A stretch of 64,000 nt of DNA from Erigeron canadensis (GCF_010389155.1 NC_057762.1:34718055-34782054), one strand, 5' to 3'. Positions 1 to 10,904 are shown, counted from the first letter of the stretch. Translations and numbers: made by a program. The notes: generated by a model from the sequence alone, not told the origin.

Positions 1-1690
1 GAGGATGTTAAAGTCCAGTTTAAGGATCAACCGAAGTCAAATCGCAAAAACTGGATTTCTAAATTAAAAGACATCGTCTATCCGGGGAGAACAAAAATCA
101 AGGACCCTTCTGTTATTAAAAATAAACGTGGAAGACCAATCGGGTCAAAGAAAAATATACCTCAAGTATGTCGGATCATAATTCGAACTATATTTAATTA
201 ATTGAATTTTTTTTTTTTTTTGGTAATTGCCCCATATTTGTTAGTATACTTGTAAGTGTAATCTGTTATTAAAATTTTTTTTTTTGCAGGCGCCCGAACA
301 TAACAGACCAGCGACAAACACAGCACCCTCGGGTCTTCAAAAATCCAGGTCGGTTCAATTCTCCGATCAATTTTCGCAGCCGTCATGTGCATTTGGAGAA
401 GGCCAATATGCGAGACACAGTGAATACGTGAGCACCCAATCACGTTTTTTTGAAGAAACGGAAAGTCAACCACAATCACCTGAAAGTCGGAGACAGAGTG
501 ATTATGTGGGCACCAGTTCTTTTTTCGCGGAAACACCATCACGTTTCTTCAATGAAACTGAAAGCCAACCACAATCACCTGAAAGTCGGAGACAGAGTGA
601 TTATGTGGGCACCAGTTCTTTTTTCCCGGAAACACCATCACGTTTCTTCAATGAAACTGAAAGCCAGCCCGAATGGGGTCAGATTGGGAGACAAAGTAAT
701 TATGTGGGCCTATCAATGAACATGCTAGACAATGTAGACGAACCATATAACAAAGTATTATGGGGTCAAAGTGGTAGGCAGAGTGGGTATGTGGGTTACG
801 AGTTTAACATCCCGGGAAATACAGATTCCTTTAGCGAACCTTATAACAAACTATACTGGGGACAAAGTGGCAGACATAGTTCGTATGTGGGTAGCGATTC
901 ACGTTTTGCAGACACACAATGTTATTTCGGAGACCAGAATAACCAAACGCAAGAAGAAACATATAGCTTTGTTGATCAATTATTCTCGACACCCATTACA
1001 CAGAATACACAAAATCAGCAGAACAACCCTGAACCGTTTACACACAACTTTTTCCCGAGTGAGTCAACATCGTTTGACATGAGTCATTACCTAGGCCAGC
1101 TCCCTAAGTTCTTTCAAAGATACGTTGTCAACATAAAAAATGTACAGTCTGATGGTAACTGTGGGTTTCGGGCACTGGCTGTTGCTTTGGGTGAAAACGA
1201 GCAAAAATTCGAGTGGATTCGCAAACTAATGCTAGAGGAGTATGAGTCCAGGCGCGGATACTATGAGGGTGCATTCGCTGGTGACGCTAAACACATACAC
1301 ACTTTGGTATCAATTTCTTATCCAAATGGTCGCCCACACGATTACTGGATGATGAATCCATATTGCGCTATGCTTCTGTCTAATGCGTTGAGGGTAATAA
1401 TTATCTGTTTAAGTTTAGAGGAGAATATCACATGTTTTCCTTTTTGGAAGGGGCCAGGCGAGCTATACGTAGATGACCCGATATGCATTGCCCTGGTATC
1501 GGGGTCGACACATTTTGTTACGGTTTTTTTAGATAAGGACTGCCCAATGCCTTACACCTCAGCTTGGGGACATGATAAACCTGCATCGCAGGCCTGGGCA
1601 ACACATCCGAAGTACAGAGACCGTTTGACTGAGTACCACAGACACATTCAAGCTAATAAGGGACCTACGGGATATGAGATCCTTGAATAG
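1..1690 (+). CDS. MULE transposase-OTU protease gene, 3' end (two exons, partial)
   Basis: Exon 1..165 runs open from the first base and ends IPQ before a GTATGT donor. It contains an AT-hook-like core, RGRPIGSKK, typical of the tail of FAR1/MULE transposases. The intron 166-289 ends TTTTTTGCAG, and the last exon 290..1690 continues in phase 0. That exon has a low-complexity N-terminal half with six RxSxYVG repeats and a C-terminal OTU-type cysteine protease domain. The Asp-Gly-Asn-Cys motif places the nucleophile at 1160-1162, and the catalytic His in THFVTVFL is at 1511-1513. OTU enzymes cleave ubiquitin-like conjugates, and OTU domains fused to MULE transposases are known in plants. The motif is intact, so activity is possible but unproven. 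The transposase core lies left of the window. Confidence 0.85.
455..752 (+). repeat. 99-bp in-frame repeat in the OTU gene
   Basis: Starts of the unit fall at 455, 554 and 653, exactly 99 bp (33 codons) apart. The first two copies are nearly identical and the third diverges in its second half. Each unit encodes an ETESQP segment followed by RQSDYVG or a variant. Shorter relatives of the RQSxYVG motif recur downstream to about 890. Confidence 0.85.
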
Positions 1691-2049
1691 TTTATTTATA
1701 TCGTATAATTGTTTGTTTGTAACTCTTTAACGTATGTAATAATAGTTATTATAAGTAATAGATATCGTTGATGTATTTTTTTACTTATATTTGTTATTTG
1801 TTACTAATAATAGTTGACGTATTCTATAGCTATCTTTGATGTTTTTGTTTTTATAAGTACTAGATATCGTTGACGTATTCTATTACTAATAATAGTTGAC
1901 GTATTTATTTATATAGATTAGGCATATTTTTTTTACGTTTTTTTCGTTTATTATGACCATCATCACCAGAACATCCGAAAAGATAAACACATATACACCA
2001 CAAACATAATTGATACGATAAAAAATATATTGTTTATAACCACAAAATA
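1691..2049. other. Convergent 3' spacer in MULE A
   Basis: This AT-rich spacer lies between the two convergent genes. A motif around TTGACGTATT with TAATAATAG recurs three or four times between 1765 and 1905. It probably holds the 3' UTRs of both genes. I see no other feature. Confidence 0.5.
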
Positions 2050-3632
2050 CTAATCATGAGCATCATCGCTCTCATCATCATCATCATCGTCATCTAAATT
2101 GACATGATACGATCCGCCTGAGTATTGAGGGGCTGTGGGCAACTGCTGGGACGCCTGAGGAGGAAAAGGAGCCTGTGCATAACTAGAATAGTTAAATAAT
2201 TCCTCAAATAAGGAGGACGTCTGGCTAGGCTGAGGTGGGTCATTGTTCAAGTCGAATGATGCACGTGGCTGTCCCTGGGTAAGATGCGTATAGTCATACG
2301 CCTCGGTACCCATCTGCCTGATGACCCGCCCTATGCCTCGACGATGCCTCGCCCAGGGTCCCCGTACATCCATGACAATGTCAGGATCTGGTGTTGGAAC
2401 GGGGTCCTGTTCCTCCTCCTTCTTCTTCTTGAGCTGAGACTGTAAAAAACATTACATTATACATAAGGTTGATTAATTAACATTTAATACTAAAAAATAT
2501 AAAATCCTACAGAGAGACACATACATGTATTTCTTCAACCATCGGGTGTTCCCATTGTTTATCCTTCTTCTTCTTGTGCTTAATCTCGAACAAATCCACC
2601 AAGTCCACGTCCTTGTTTTTTTCAACCTGTAAACACATCAATTTATCATAAGACATATACATTCTTTAATTTATACTTTTAAACACAAGTATATATATTA
2701 ATACATATATAATTCATAACTAACCTTCTCCTGGTGGACGTACTGAGAGTAAGACTTACGACCATGGGTCCCCGCAAGAACTTGCTTGCCCCTGTTCTTG
2801 CTGTTTCTCGCCGACTGCTTCACCCGGTCCTCCCTCTGGTAATACCCCAACAAAGCTCTCCAGTCCTCCTGTGACATACCCTCTGGAGGAACAGCCTGTT
2901 CCAACTGGGGAACTGCATCCAGGCCCCCCTTTTTGGAAAAGTGGGCTCTCTTGAACTGGCTCTTTCGGAGCCGATACTGATCGGAGCAGTCCCTATCAAC
3001 ACATAGCCTGAACCCCCGCCTGATAGGATCCTCGGGGTTAGGAATCTGAATAAAGTGGTCCAATTCCAACCGAGTCTGCAATTTATAAAAGTAAAAGTTA
3101 GCGAAATTAAAAATTGATACAAACATCAAAGAAGAAGTTAAAAATGAATAATATTTTACGTTAAGAGTCGGGATGATAAAATCCTTTCTTTCAGCAGGCA
3201 CATGGTCCCAGGAGTCGTATGTCTGAGGGATGTGGCGGACCAAGGTGCCAATGAGGCTCTTATACATAGAAGAATTTGGGCCGATCGTCTGCCACGTTTT
3301 TAAGTTGCTCGTGTCAAAGTCGATCGACAGGCGGCCCTTTTTCGCGAACTCGGCCTCCAGATTTAAATTTTGACAGGGCCCCCTCCCCTTTCCCTTTCGT
3401 GGGGCTAGCAGAAATTAAAAAAACAAGTTAGTAAAAGAAATATTAAATTAAAATATGAATTATAAAGAACCAAATTCTAAAAAGACAAGTTAGTAAAAAA
3501 ATATTAAATTAAAATATGAATTATAAAAAAACCAAATTCCTTACCGCCGCTGCCTTTGCAGCCCCATGTAATCTTCCACCATGGTCGACGTGGGTCTTCA
3601 TTGCCGCCATCACCGCCATGGTAAGTCGCCAT
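2050..3632 (-). CDS. Transposase_24-like accessory protein in MULE A (5 exons, 391 aa)
   Basis: Exons read on the minus strand as 3632..3545, 3404..3160, 3075..2725, 2626..2525 and 2439..2050. All junctions are GT-AG, phases agree throughout, and the total is 1176 bp with stop. The N-terminal part includes the blocks LEAEFAKKGRLSIDF and WQTIGPN, then WDHVPAERKD. The middle has WRALLGYY and then a basic block around NSKNRGKQ and GRKSYSQYVH. The C-terminus is acidic (seven Asp in a run). This order resembles the plant Transposase_24 (Ptta/En/Spm-associated) family, here inferred from memory of the pattern. The gene is convergent with the transposase/OTU gene, 360 bp from its stop, recalling the mudrA/mudrB layout. 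It lacks a catalytic motif I can recognise, so an accessory or DNA-binding role is a guess. Confidence 0.75.
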
Positions 3633-4580
3633 CTATACTGCAAAATACAAATCATATTATACGTTTTTTGCAAAATACAAATCATATAACAAAATTATCA
3701 CAAATTTAATTACTTTTATATATCTTTTTTACTTGATAATAATTTTTAGAACTCCATTTATACAATATAAATTTACTTTTATACTTTTAAATTTAACTTT
3801 ATAGTAATTTTTAATACGTCTAAGGTAGTTTATTTAATCAAAATTTTTAATTCAAATTTTTAAATAATTTTGTATATTTAGTTCAATACATATATTTTTA
3901 ACATAATCTTGGCTACTTATTTTAATCAATTTTTTAACAAATTTTAATCTACGTCATTTTTATTTTGTCAATATTTAACCAAAAAGTAAAAACCTAACAC
4001 TAATGACTAAATATTCTAACAAATCAATATATTAACTTTTTAACTTAATTTTTTATACTTTTGAACTTACTTTTTATAATTAATTTTTATGTATATTTTT
4101 GTTGAACTAAATTTTATTACGTCTTAAGTAGTTTATTTAATCAAAATTTTTACATAATCTTGCCTATTTATTTTAATCAATTTTTTAACAAATTCTAATC
4201 TTCTTAAATTTGCATTTAAAGATATATATTCTAACAAATCACTAACAAAACAAATTCGTGACTCCTAACAAATCAAAAGTAACTATACTAACAAACCTAT
4301 TAAAATCCTATAAACAACTAATAATCCTAACAAAACTAACAAAACTAATAAATATACAAAAACTATACTAACATACCAATATTCTAACAAAACTAACAAA
4401 ACTAATAAATATACAAAAACTATACTAACATACCAATATTCTAACAAAACTAACTAATTAACAAAACTAACAAAACTAATAATAACATACCAATATACTA
4501 ACAAACTTATTAAAATCTTATAAACAACTAATAATTCTAACAAATTAACAAAACTGATATATATACAAAAACTATACTAA
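3633..4580. other. AT-rich noncoding stretch of MULE A with 57-bp tandem repeat
   Basis: No gene is visible. The stretch from about 3920 matches 40750-41433 of element B in reverse orientation. Between 4329 and 4442 a 57-bp unit containing CTAACAAAACTAACAAAACT occurs twice, and the same doubled unit is present in B near 40880-41000, so it belongs to the family. The 3633-3920 part is absent from B because of B's deletion. Confidence 0.7.
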
Positions 4581-4769
4581 CATACCATGGAGGCCCGAAT
4601 TTTTTCACTTTTTGCAGCGAGGGTCGCTGCAAAAATTTGTAATGGTCTAGATACTAAAAAATAATGGTTTGGATATTGGGAAAAACATAAAATACATACC
4701 ACAATTTGAAATGGCTTGAAAATTTGGGGGAGGACGACCGACCGGAATTTGGGGGAAGATAATCCCGAC

Positions 4770-4905
4770 ACTGGCGGTACTGCGGTGGCGGTGGACGGCG
4801 GCGGCGGCTGGCGGTACTGCACGGTGGTGGCTGGCAGTGGACGGTGGTGGCACTGCACGGTGGTGGCTGGCGGTGGACGATGGTGGCTGGCGGCGGTACT
4901 GCAAT
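4770..4905. repeat. GC-rich minisatellite in MULE end
   Basis: Imperfect tandem copies of GGCGGTACTGCACGGTGGTGG-like words of 15-30 bp lie in an otherwise AT-rich element. The same array is present inverted at 40350-40530 in element B. Proline-rich open frames across it on several strands are a by-product of the repeat and not genes. Confidence 0.8.
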
Positions 4906-5189
4906 AGATGGGTGGAGGAAGAAAAAGTGTAAGAAAATGTTATATTTTGAAGGGTGGAGGAAGGAAAATGATGGAATAGATGGATGGGTGGATCGGTTTT
5001 TAAAAACGGCTCCGGGTTAACTTATTGCAGTGAGGGTCGCTGCAATAAGTGGAGTAACGGTTTGGTCAAACATTTAAAGCGGTGAGTGGAATGCTGACGT
5101 GGCTAGGGTTATTGCAGTGAGGGTCGCTGCAAAATTTGCCTGGTCAAATTACCAAAAATGGTGGTCGAGATACGGGGCGCGTTTTATAA

Positions 5190-5757
5190 ATTTTAAAACT
5201 TATAATCGTTATTAACATTAATTAGCATAAAATGATAAACTTGATGTCAAAACTCGTAAAGTCACAACTTTTTTTTATAAATATTAAAACATGAGCCGAG
5301 TGAAACATTCATGAAAATGAGTTTGAGAGTTGAGACAATAAGTTGGATTTGGAATAATAATTTTTAACAAATTGATAATGTAAATATGACATCACTTTTC
5401 TTAAGATTGAATTTAAAAATTGATTGTGGACTTGTGATAGAGCTATATAATTTTTTTATATTAAAATAATAGATGATATCATTGAAAGTATTTTTTTATT
5501 TAGCAAATAAATCGCTAAATTTAAAATAGAGTGTTTTTTTTAAACCATCGTGGTATGATACTATTTATGGTAATGTTTAAAACATTTTTTTAAAATAGTT
5601 GGAAAATATTAAACATAAAAAAATAAATAAATATGTAATGTCATAATATAATTCTTATATGGAAAGTATGAATTATTATAAAGTCATGGTGGTGCCACAT
5701 AAGAAATTTTTTAAATGATTACCTCATAACAATTTCCTTTTATTTATATATAAGATA
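5190..5757. other. Intergenic, AT-rich
   Basis: Nothing coding is visible. The stretch is AT-rich with short poly-T runs and joins the MULE A target duplication to a Helitron-like tail at 5758. Confidence 0.6.
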
Positions 5758-5785
5758 CTAGGTTAGTCCCGTGCGTTGCACGTTC
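5758..5785 (-). repeat. Helitron-like 3' tail (CTAG end)
   Basis: Read on the minus strand, the hairpin CGTGCAACGCACG is followed by nine bases and then CTAG, with T as the next base. That is the Helitron pattern: a hairpin about 10 bp before CTRR, inserted between A and T. The matching 5' TC end was not located. Confidence 0.55.
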
Positions 5786-5858
5786 TTAACGATTCGCCGT
5801 AAATCATATAGAGTAACAACAACTTTTAAAAGTTGAGGTTAGTGATTATATCTACATA

Positions 5859-6127
5859 TCTATACCATCTAATAAAAAAAACACAAAATTATTTTTAAAA
5901 GTATTGAAAAATTGTGTAATATTTTCACCTACACTACCCATTAACATTAATGTTTAAATTACACTATCGATTTTTTATCTTTTAAAATATCTTCATGAAT
6001 CTTTTATATCAATTACTTTTGCATCAAATTATCTACGCCACTCGATATCGCCTGCTCACCAACAGTCACCCCACCATCACACCATCGTTGCCACGACCAC
6101 CGCCGCATTACGCGGATATCGTGTTAG
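5859..6127 (+). mobile_element. Short non-autonomous Helitron-like element, copy 1
   Basis: It starts TCTATACCATCTAATAAAA after an A and ends with the hairpin CCGCATTACGCGG, then ATATCGTGTTAG, followed by T. The body before the hairpin is rich in CACCACC words. It shares both ends with copies at 11124, 14627, 18415 and 63724. The CTRR end has drifted to TTAG. Confidence 0.6.
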
Positions 6128-7169
6128 TATCATAAAATAAATGTTTATATAGATTTAAGTAGAAATGTCAACAAAACGAAAGATATCATATATAGAAACA
6201 TAAACTCGATTTAAATTGATGAAAACCTCCATAAAGAGGACATTCAAAGAACACAAACAACTATCACTTCTATTATCTATACACAATAACATGTTAAGCT
6301 AAAAATGGTGAAATGAAAAAGACAAGATAAATCGAATATATGTCAAAATTATTCATCTCCTAAGATAAGTTCCAATATAAAATCCTTATCACTTGTATCT
6401 TGTCACCAAATATTCAAGACTCAAACTCTTACACTTGTATTGTATGTCCTAGTTGATATTGCTTCAATACATATAAGTAGAATAAAAATTATAACCTCAC
6501 ACAAACTGAAATACATGAGTTAAAAATGCGAAAAAACAAAGCAAAACTCCAAATTTGACTTTTAATTTAATCAAATTAGATAAGAAACAAAAAAATTTTA
6601 ACTTGCTAAAATCAAACTGTCTATTTAAAAAGTTTTGTTTCATCTTCTCGCCGAGACAAAACCAAAGCCTTTTTTCGCTACATCGTTAACTATTTTATAA
6701 TGGTACTTACTATTTGCATTGTATTTGAAAACATTTTTAAAAAAAATTGTTTTCAGATCTCAATTATAATATAATAACACTATATATAGCTCGGTATAAT
6801 AATCATTACATATAAATGTTTGGTAAGACTGAATGAGATAGAATAGAATAAAAGAAGTAATGAAACATTAATTATCATTCTAGTTACATGTTTGGTTGGT
6901 TTTTCTAACGGAATGAAATAAGTAATAAAATGACTGAAACACTCTTATAGCATAATATGAATTTTACTTAAAACATATTATACGTTTTTAAAACAACAAA
7001 AATAAATATTTTTATACACCTTTATAAAACATACTGGACATCTATTTTAGGAAATTAAACACTTTTCAGTATTCTCATAATACCCCTTACACCCCTACTT
7101 AAACATAAAACCCTTATATATTTTTTTTCTCCATTCTTTTGAATCATTAGACGCTCTCATCAACATTCT
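6128..7169. other. Intergenic, repeat-like
   Basis: No gene is supported. Around 6820-6950 there are words such as TGTTTGGTAAGACTGAATGAG and later TGTTTGGTTGG. They look like a decayed MITE of the type seen clearly at 47817, but its ends and target duplication cannot be fixed. Confidence 0.5.
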
Positions 7170-7281
7170 ATCACCCTCCGCACCGTCATCTTTCTCCACC
7201 GCCGCCTTCGATCTCCACCACCGCCTCTCTTTTATATTGTCCTCGCCTTCTAGCCACCGCAACGTGCGGGCACTATGCTCG
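7170..7281 (+). repeat. Helitron-like 3' end, copy 2 (5' end not found)
   Basis: A CACC-rich stretch runs into the hairpin CCGCAACGTGCGG, then GCACTATGCTCG, and T is the next base. The final CTCG instead of CTRR is shared with the copy at 18415, which suggests a subfamily. The left end is too diverged to place. Confidence 0.55.
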
Positions 7282-7404
7282 TATTATTTATTTTATATTT
7301 GGTTTTGATATTAAGTAAATATATTTATAGAAAGAAAATAAGTTATTATAAGTATTTGACGGTGCAAAACTACAAATAATACTTTATGGATTGAAATTAA
7401 AAAA

Positions 7405-7510
7405 ACGAAAACACTATTGGTATAATGGTTGGAAACTTTCCTAGCATATGTGAGCGCATGTGTTCGATACCCGCTAACTGTATTTTTATTTTTATTTTTA
7501 TTTTGAAGTC
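7405..7510 (+). repeat. tRNA-derived SINE-like element
   Basis: An A-box-like TGGTATAATGG (7418-7428) is followed about 33 bp later by a B-box-like TGTTCGATACC (7461-7471). A TATTTTTATTTTTATTTT tail comes next. The spacing suits an internal RNA polymerase III promoter. It cannot fold as a complete tRNA as far as I can see, so a SINE or tRNA relic is preferred. Confidence 0.5.
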
Positions 7511-7945
7511 GATAGATGCAACGCCATATGTATACATGTGGCAGGTAAGGTGGCAATATTATAGATGAACTCGATATAAAAACGACACATAAAAAAAATG
7601 ATGTGGCGAGCAAAGAGATACGCCACATCATCACTTAAAGATAGAGAATTATATATATATATATATATATAGAAGATATCACATATTATAACAAACTAAA
7701 CAGATAGGTGATGCATAAATATGGTATTTTAATACGAACTCATGGTACCAATATCATCTTTTTACTTAGTGAGTTACGCCTTTTATATATAAATAGATAA
7801 ATATAAATATAAGATGATAGTCTCATTGATATTTCTTATGACTGTATATATATGTACTACGTAGTGATTAACTTACAATGTCTAGTGGTGCAATGTAATG
7901 CCATATATTTTATTACAAGCAATCTTTTATATATATATATATATA

Positions 7946-8584
7946 GGAAAGTTATTTTGAGAACCATAAAAAAAAGAACGTGAGAATCAATCTGGGCCAC
8001 ACATCTCATCTCCTTTTTTCTCTCTCATCACTTTCATCCAAATTTTTCAAAACGTTTTATCTCACAAACCGTGCATCGTTAGACGAAAAAAAAACCATGG
8101 GTAGTCTTAAAATTTCGTCCTCTTTCATTAGAGATGCGACTTGATATACTTTTGACAAACTTTTAAATTTTGATATTTTTTTGTTTTTCGAATTTTTTTT
8201 TTTACCTGCACATGTGTAGGACATACCTACACATGTGTAGGATGTATAACCTACACATGTGTAGGATGTGTATGATGTATACCCTACACATGTCCTGCAC
8301 ATGTGTAGGATTATCGCTAAAAAAAAAATTAAAAAAAAAATCAAAATTTAAAAGTTTGTCAAAAGTATATCAAGTCGCATCTCTAATGAAAGAGCACGAA
8401 ATTTTAAGACTACCCATGCTTTTTTTTTCGTTTAACGATGTACGGTTTGTGAGATAAAACCATTTGAATGAATTGGGTGAAAATGAGGAGAGAGAAAATT
8501 AAATATCATCAAGATCAAAATCAATGGCCAGGATTGGTTCTCGCGTTCTTTTTTTTTTTTATGGTTCTCAAAATAACCCACCCC
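7946..8584. mobile_element. 639-bp foldback MITE with CCTACACATGTGTAGG core
   Basis: The two arms, about 7946-8205 and 8325-8584, are inverted copies over some 260 bp each. Both arms carry TTATTTTGAGAACCAT near the tip and CAAGTCGCATCTCTAATGAA near the centre. The core holds four copies of the palindrome CACATGTG. Both flanks are TATATA runs, so a duplication of TATATATAT cannot be told from a simple repeat. Superfamily is unclear; the length of the arms suggests a Mutator-like foldback. Open frames across it are mirror images of each other and are not genes. Confidence 0.8.
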
Positions 8585-8598
8585 TATATATATATATA

Positions 8599-8632
8599 TT
8601 AGGTCTTTTACCTGCACGATTTGCGGCTATTT
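8599..8632 (-). repeat. Helitron-like 3' tail (CTAA end)
   Basis: On the minus strand, GCCGCAAATCGTGC is followed by AGGTAAAAGACCTAA and then T. The weak hairpin and CTAA-T ending fit a degraded Helitron tail. Confidence 0.4.
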
Positions 8633-9783
8633 TAAAAGGTTGTTTAGTTATATGGATATTTATAATATTGTAATTTTAAACCACTATAAATTATTTAAGC
8701 ATGTACATATAAATCTATATTATTGTTAAATGGAAATCTTTATATTTATTGAAATAGATAAATCTAAAATATATCTCTTAATACTTAGGAAAATCTTTGC
8801 ATTTCCAAAAAAATATTATCAAATATTCATATTAAATACTCTATCATATATTATACCTCATTTTATACTAATTAACATAAAATTAAGTTAAAATGTAAAT
8901 GTAATGTAAAATCATAACAATACGTTATTTTTTGCAAAGTGAAAGGTGATTTATTATAATTTCATCACACACATTCAAATGAAATAGTTTCATGAAACTA
9001 ATTACTTCATCAAATAAAAAAATTCATAAAAACTAAAAAGTTTTAAATATAGTTAGAAACCAAATTAAAATTACAATTAGATTACAAAGAACAAACTAAT
9101 GATTCAAAAACGTGAATCACTACCAAGAAAATGATTTTTAAAAAAAGAAAGAAAAAAAAAACTAAATCACAATATGATATATACTATTGGTTATTGGTTA
9201 TAGTGGATAATAGAATAAGATATAAATATTTTGAAACCCAGATATTTTCTAATTTTATTTGTAGATTTTCAGTTCATACGATTTGTATCATGATGTAGGC
9301 TTTGATTTTTCACTTTTGTTTTTTTAAAATTTTGTGTATATATAGATTTTATTTTTATTTGAATAAATATATTTAGATAATATAACTTTATGGATTTATA
9401 TATTGTCAAAAAAATATAAAATGCCACATAGGATAAAGACCTAGGTGACAATTTTTAAAAATAGTCTTAAATTGGAGAATGCTTTAAAATGCTAGGATTC
9501 TTACTGTTTTAATATGTATATATATATATATATACTAAATAAAATAAAAGATAATTGTCTTTCAAAAATATTTTTAGAAAAATTGTGATGTGGTAAGTCT
9601 ACATTTTTTCTTAAAAGATCTTTATTTTAATTATGATGTCATAAATATATCACAATATTTTTAATTAAAAATAGCTCACTAAATAATTCTTTAAAGTTCC
9701 TAATCTTTTATTACAAACAAATAATTTTTTTAAATAATTATTATGTTATTCAATTAATCATCTCCATATCGATTTATAATATA
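8633..9783. other. Intergenic, very AT-rich
   Basis: No gene is supported. The stretch contains poly-A and poly-T runs and a (TA)n run near 9517-9535. Confidence 0.6.
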
Positions 9784-9812
9784 CTAGATTAAATCCATGC
9801 GTTGCATGGTAA
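9784..9812 (-). repeat. Helitron-like 3' tail (CTAG end)
   Basis: On the minus strand, the hairpin CCATGCAACGCATGG is followed by ATTTAATCTAG, then T. It closely parallels the tail at 5758 in spacing and stem. Confidence 0.55.
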
Positions 9813-10192
9813 GACAATTAGTTATAATTCACATTATATAGTCATACAAAAAAAATGTATCCATCAAATTTGAAGGATGACATAACAATATATTGTATCA
9901 TCAATGACGATGAATACATATGTATAATTACGTATTAAAATAGTAATCATTTATATAAAATGTAGTTATTAATAGATAAAAATAAACAGAACTAATGTAA
10001 ATGCATAAAGCTTAAACAAATTGGTTATTGTTATTTTATTATCATTATTTTTTTATGTATTCAATAGTAACCATTAGAATTAATTTAAACTATCAGATAT
10101 TTAGCATATGTAAATGCAATGTTTTGTTAGACCACCATGTATTTAACAACTTAGAGGGATATGGTAAAACCAATGAATTATTATCGTGATCA

Positions 10193-10245
<53 letters not shown>

Positions 10246-10872
10246 TAATAATTTTGAATGAACAACTAAAATTTAAGATAAACTGAACAACTAAACTAAA
10301 ATCTTATGCGACAATCAACTAATAATGTTGACTAAGTTTAAAAATATATATATATATATATATATAATGCTAATGATTTATATAAATGTTTAATAAGATT
10401 GAAATTTTTAACTTTTAAAAAGAAGTATACGGATATATTCAAATACTTAGATTTAAGTTTATATGAATGCCAAATCACAATTTTTATTTAAAAAAATACA
10501 ACTTTTACGATAACACTATATTTGTATTACGCATGATAATTTCATTGAAACTCTAGATTTGAATTATTTAAATTCATATAAATAAGACTTGTTAGCCGAC
10601 ATGTTATTTTGTTAGGCAAGTTGTAATTTTATTTTATTTTTTTGGTTTTTAATTTTTTTATTATTAATTAATGACGATTAGGATGGAGAATAATTTTCAA
10701 AAGAATGCTTAAAAGTAGGAAATTAATGTAGGTATGACACATTAAGAAAAAATCCTATATGACATTGTTTCATAATTGTCACTTAATCAAAAAATTATCC
10801 TCTCTTAGTTATATTGAGAGATTAATGACAAAAATTACATGCATATTTTATAGTTTTATAATTTTAATTAAA
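9813..10872. other. Intergenic with (TAA)n and (TA)n microsatellites
   Basis: No gene is supported. A TAA/AAT triplet run spans about 10193-10250 and an AT dinucleotide run about 10346-10366. The rest is AT-rich sequence without recognisable structure. Confidence 0.7.
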
Positions 10873-10904
10873 ACATCCGGGTTGAACCCAGGTAAATTCG
10901 CTAG
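10873..10904 (+). repeat. Possible Helitron-like tail
   Basis: The hairpin CCGGGTTGAACCCAGG is followed by TAAATTCGCTAG. The next base is C rather than T, which weakens the case. A related hairpin ACCCGGGTTTGACCCGGGT lies at 15062. Confidence 0.35.

Larger units (their letters stand above)
1..5180 (+). mobile_element. Mutator-like element A (right part, left end outside window)
   Basis: This is the right-hand part of a gene-bearing MULE. Its noncoding end (about 3920-5180) is the inverted counterpart of 40079-41433 in element B, matching in long co-linear blocks. By comparison with B the end falls at 5180, just after GAGATACGGGGCGC, and the following nine bases (5181-5189) would be the target duplication. 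Inside are the transposase/OTU gene tail on + and a convergent five-exon gene on -. The noncoding end carries three palindromes of the GCAGCGA-GGG-TCGCTGC type (near 4613, 5027 and 5112), a GC-rich minisatellite (4770-4905) and a 57-bp direct repeat (near 4329 and 4386). Family membership rests on the shared end and on the MULE transposase in B. Confidence 0.85.

Noticed and set aside
450..1082. Overlapping plus-strand frames within the OTU gene
   Set aside because: They are alternate-frame readings of the 99-bp repeat. The longer frame continues into the OTU domain with intact catalytic residues.
4577..4907. Proline/serine-rich and glycine-rich open frames across the GC-rich MULE end (also 40350-40752)
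   Set aside because: They arise from a CCACC-type minisatellite read in several frames and both strands. The indels between copies A and B do not respect any frame.
8205..8315. Short regularly spaced palindromic repeats resembling a CRISPR array
   Set aside because: Spacers are tiny and of unequal length, the repeats are palindromic foldback-core words, and the genome is a plant nuclear one.
8057..8457. Two mirror 95-codon frames in the foldback
   Set aside because: They are the same sequence read from both arms of the hairpin, low in complexity, with no known domain.
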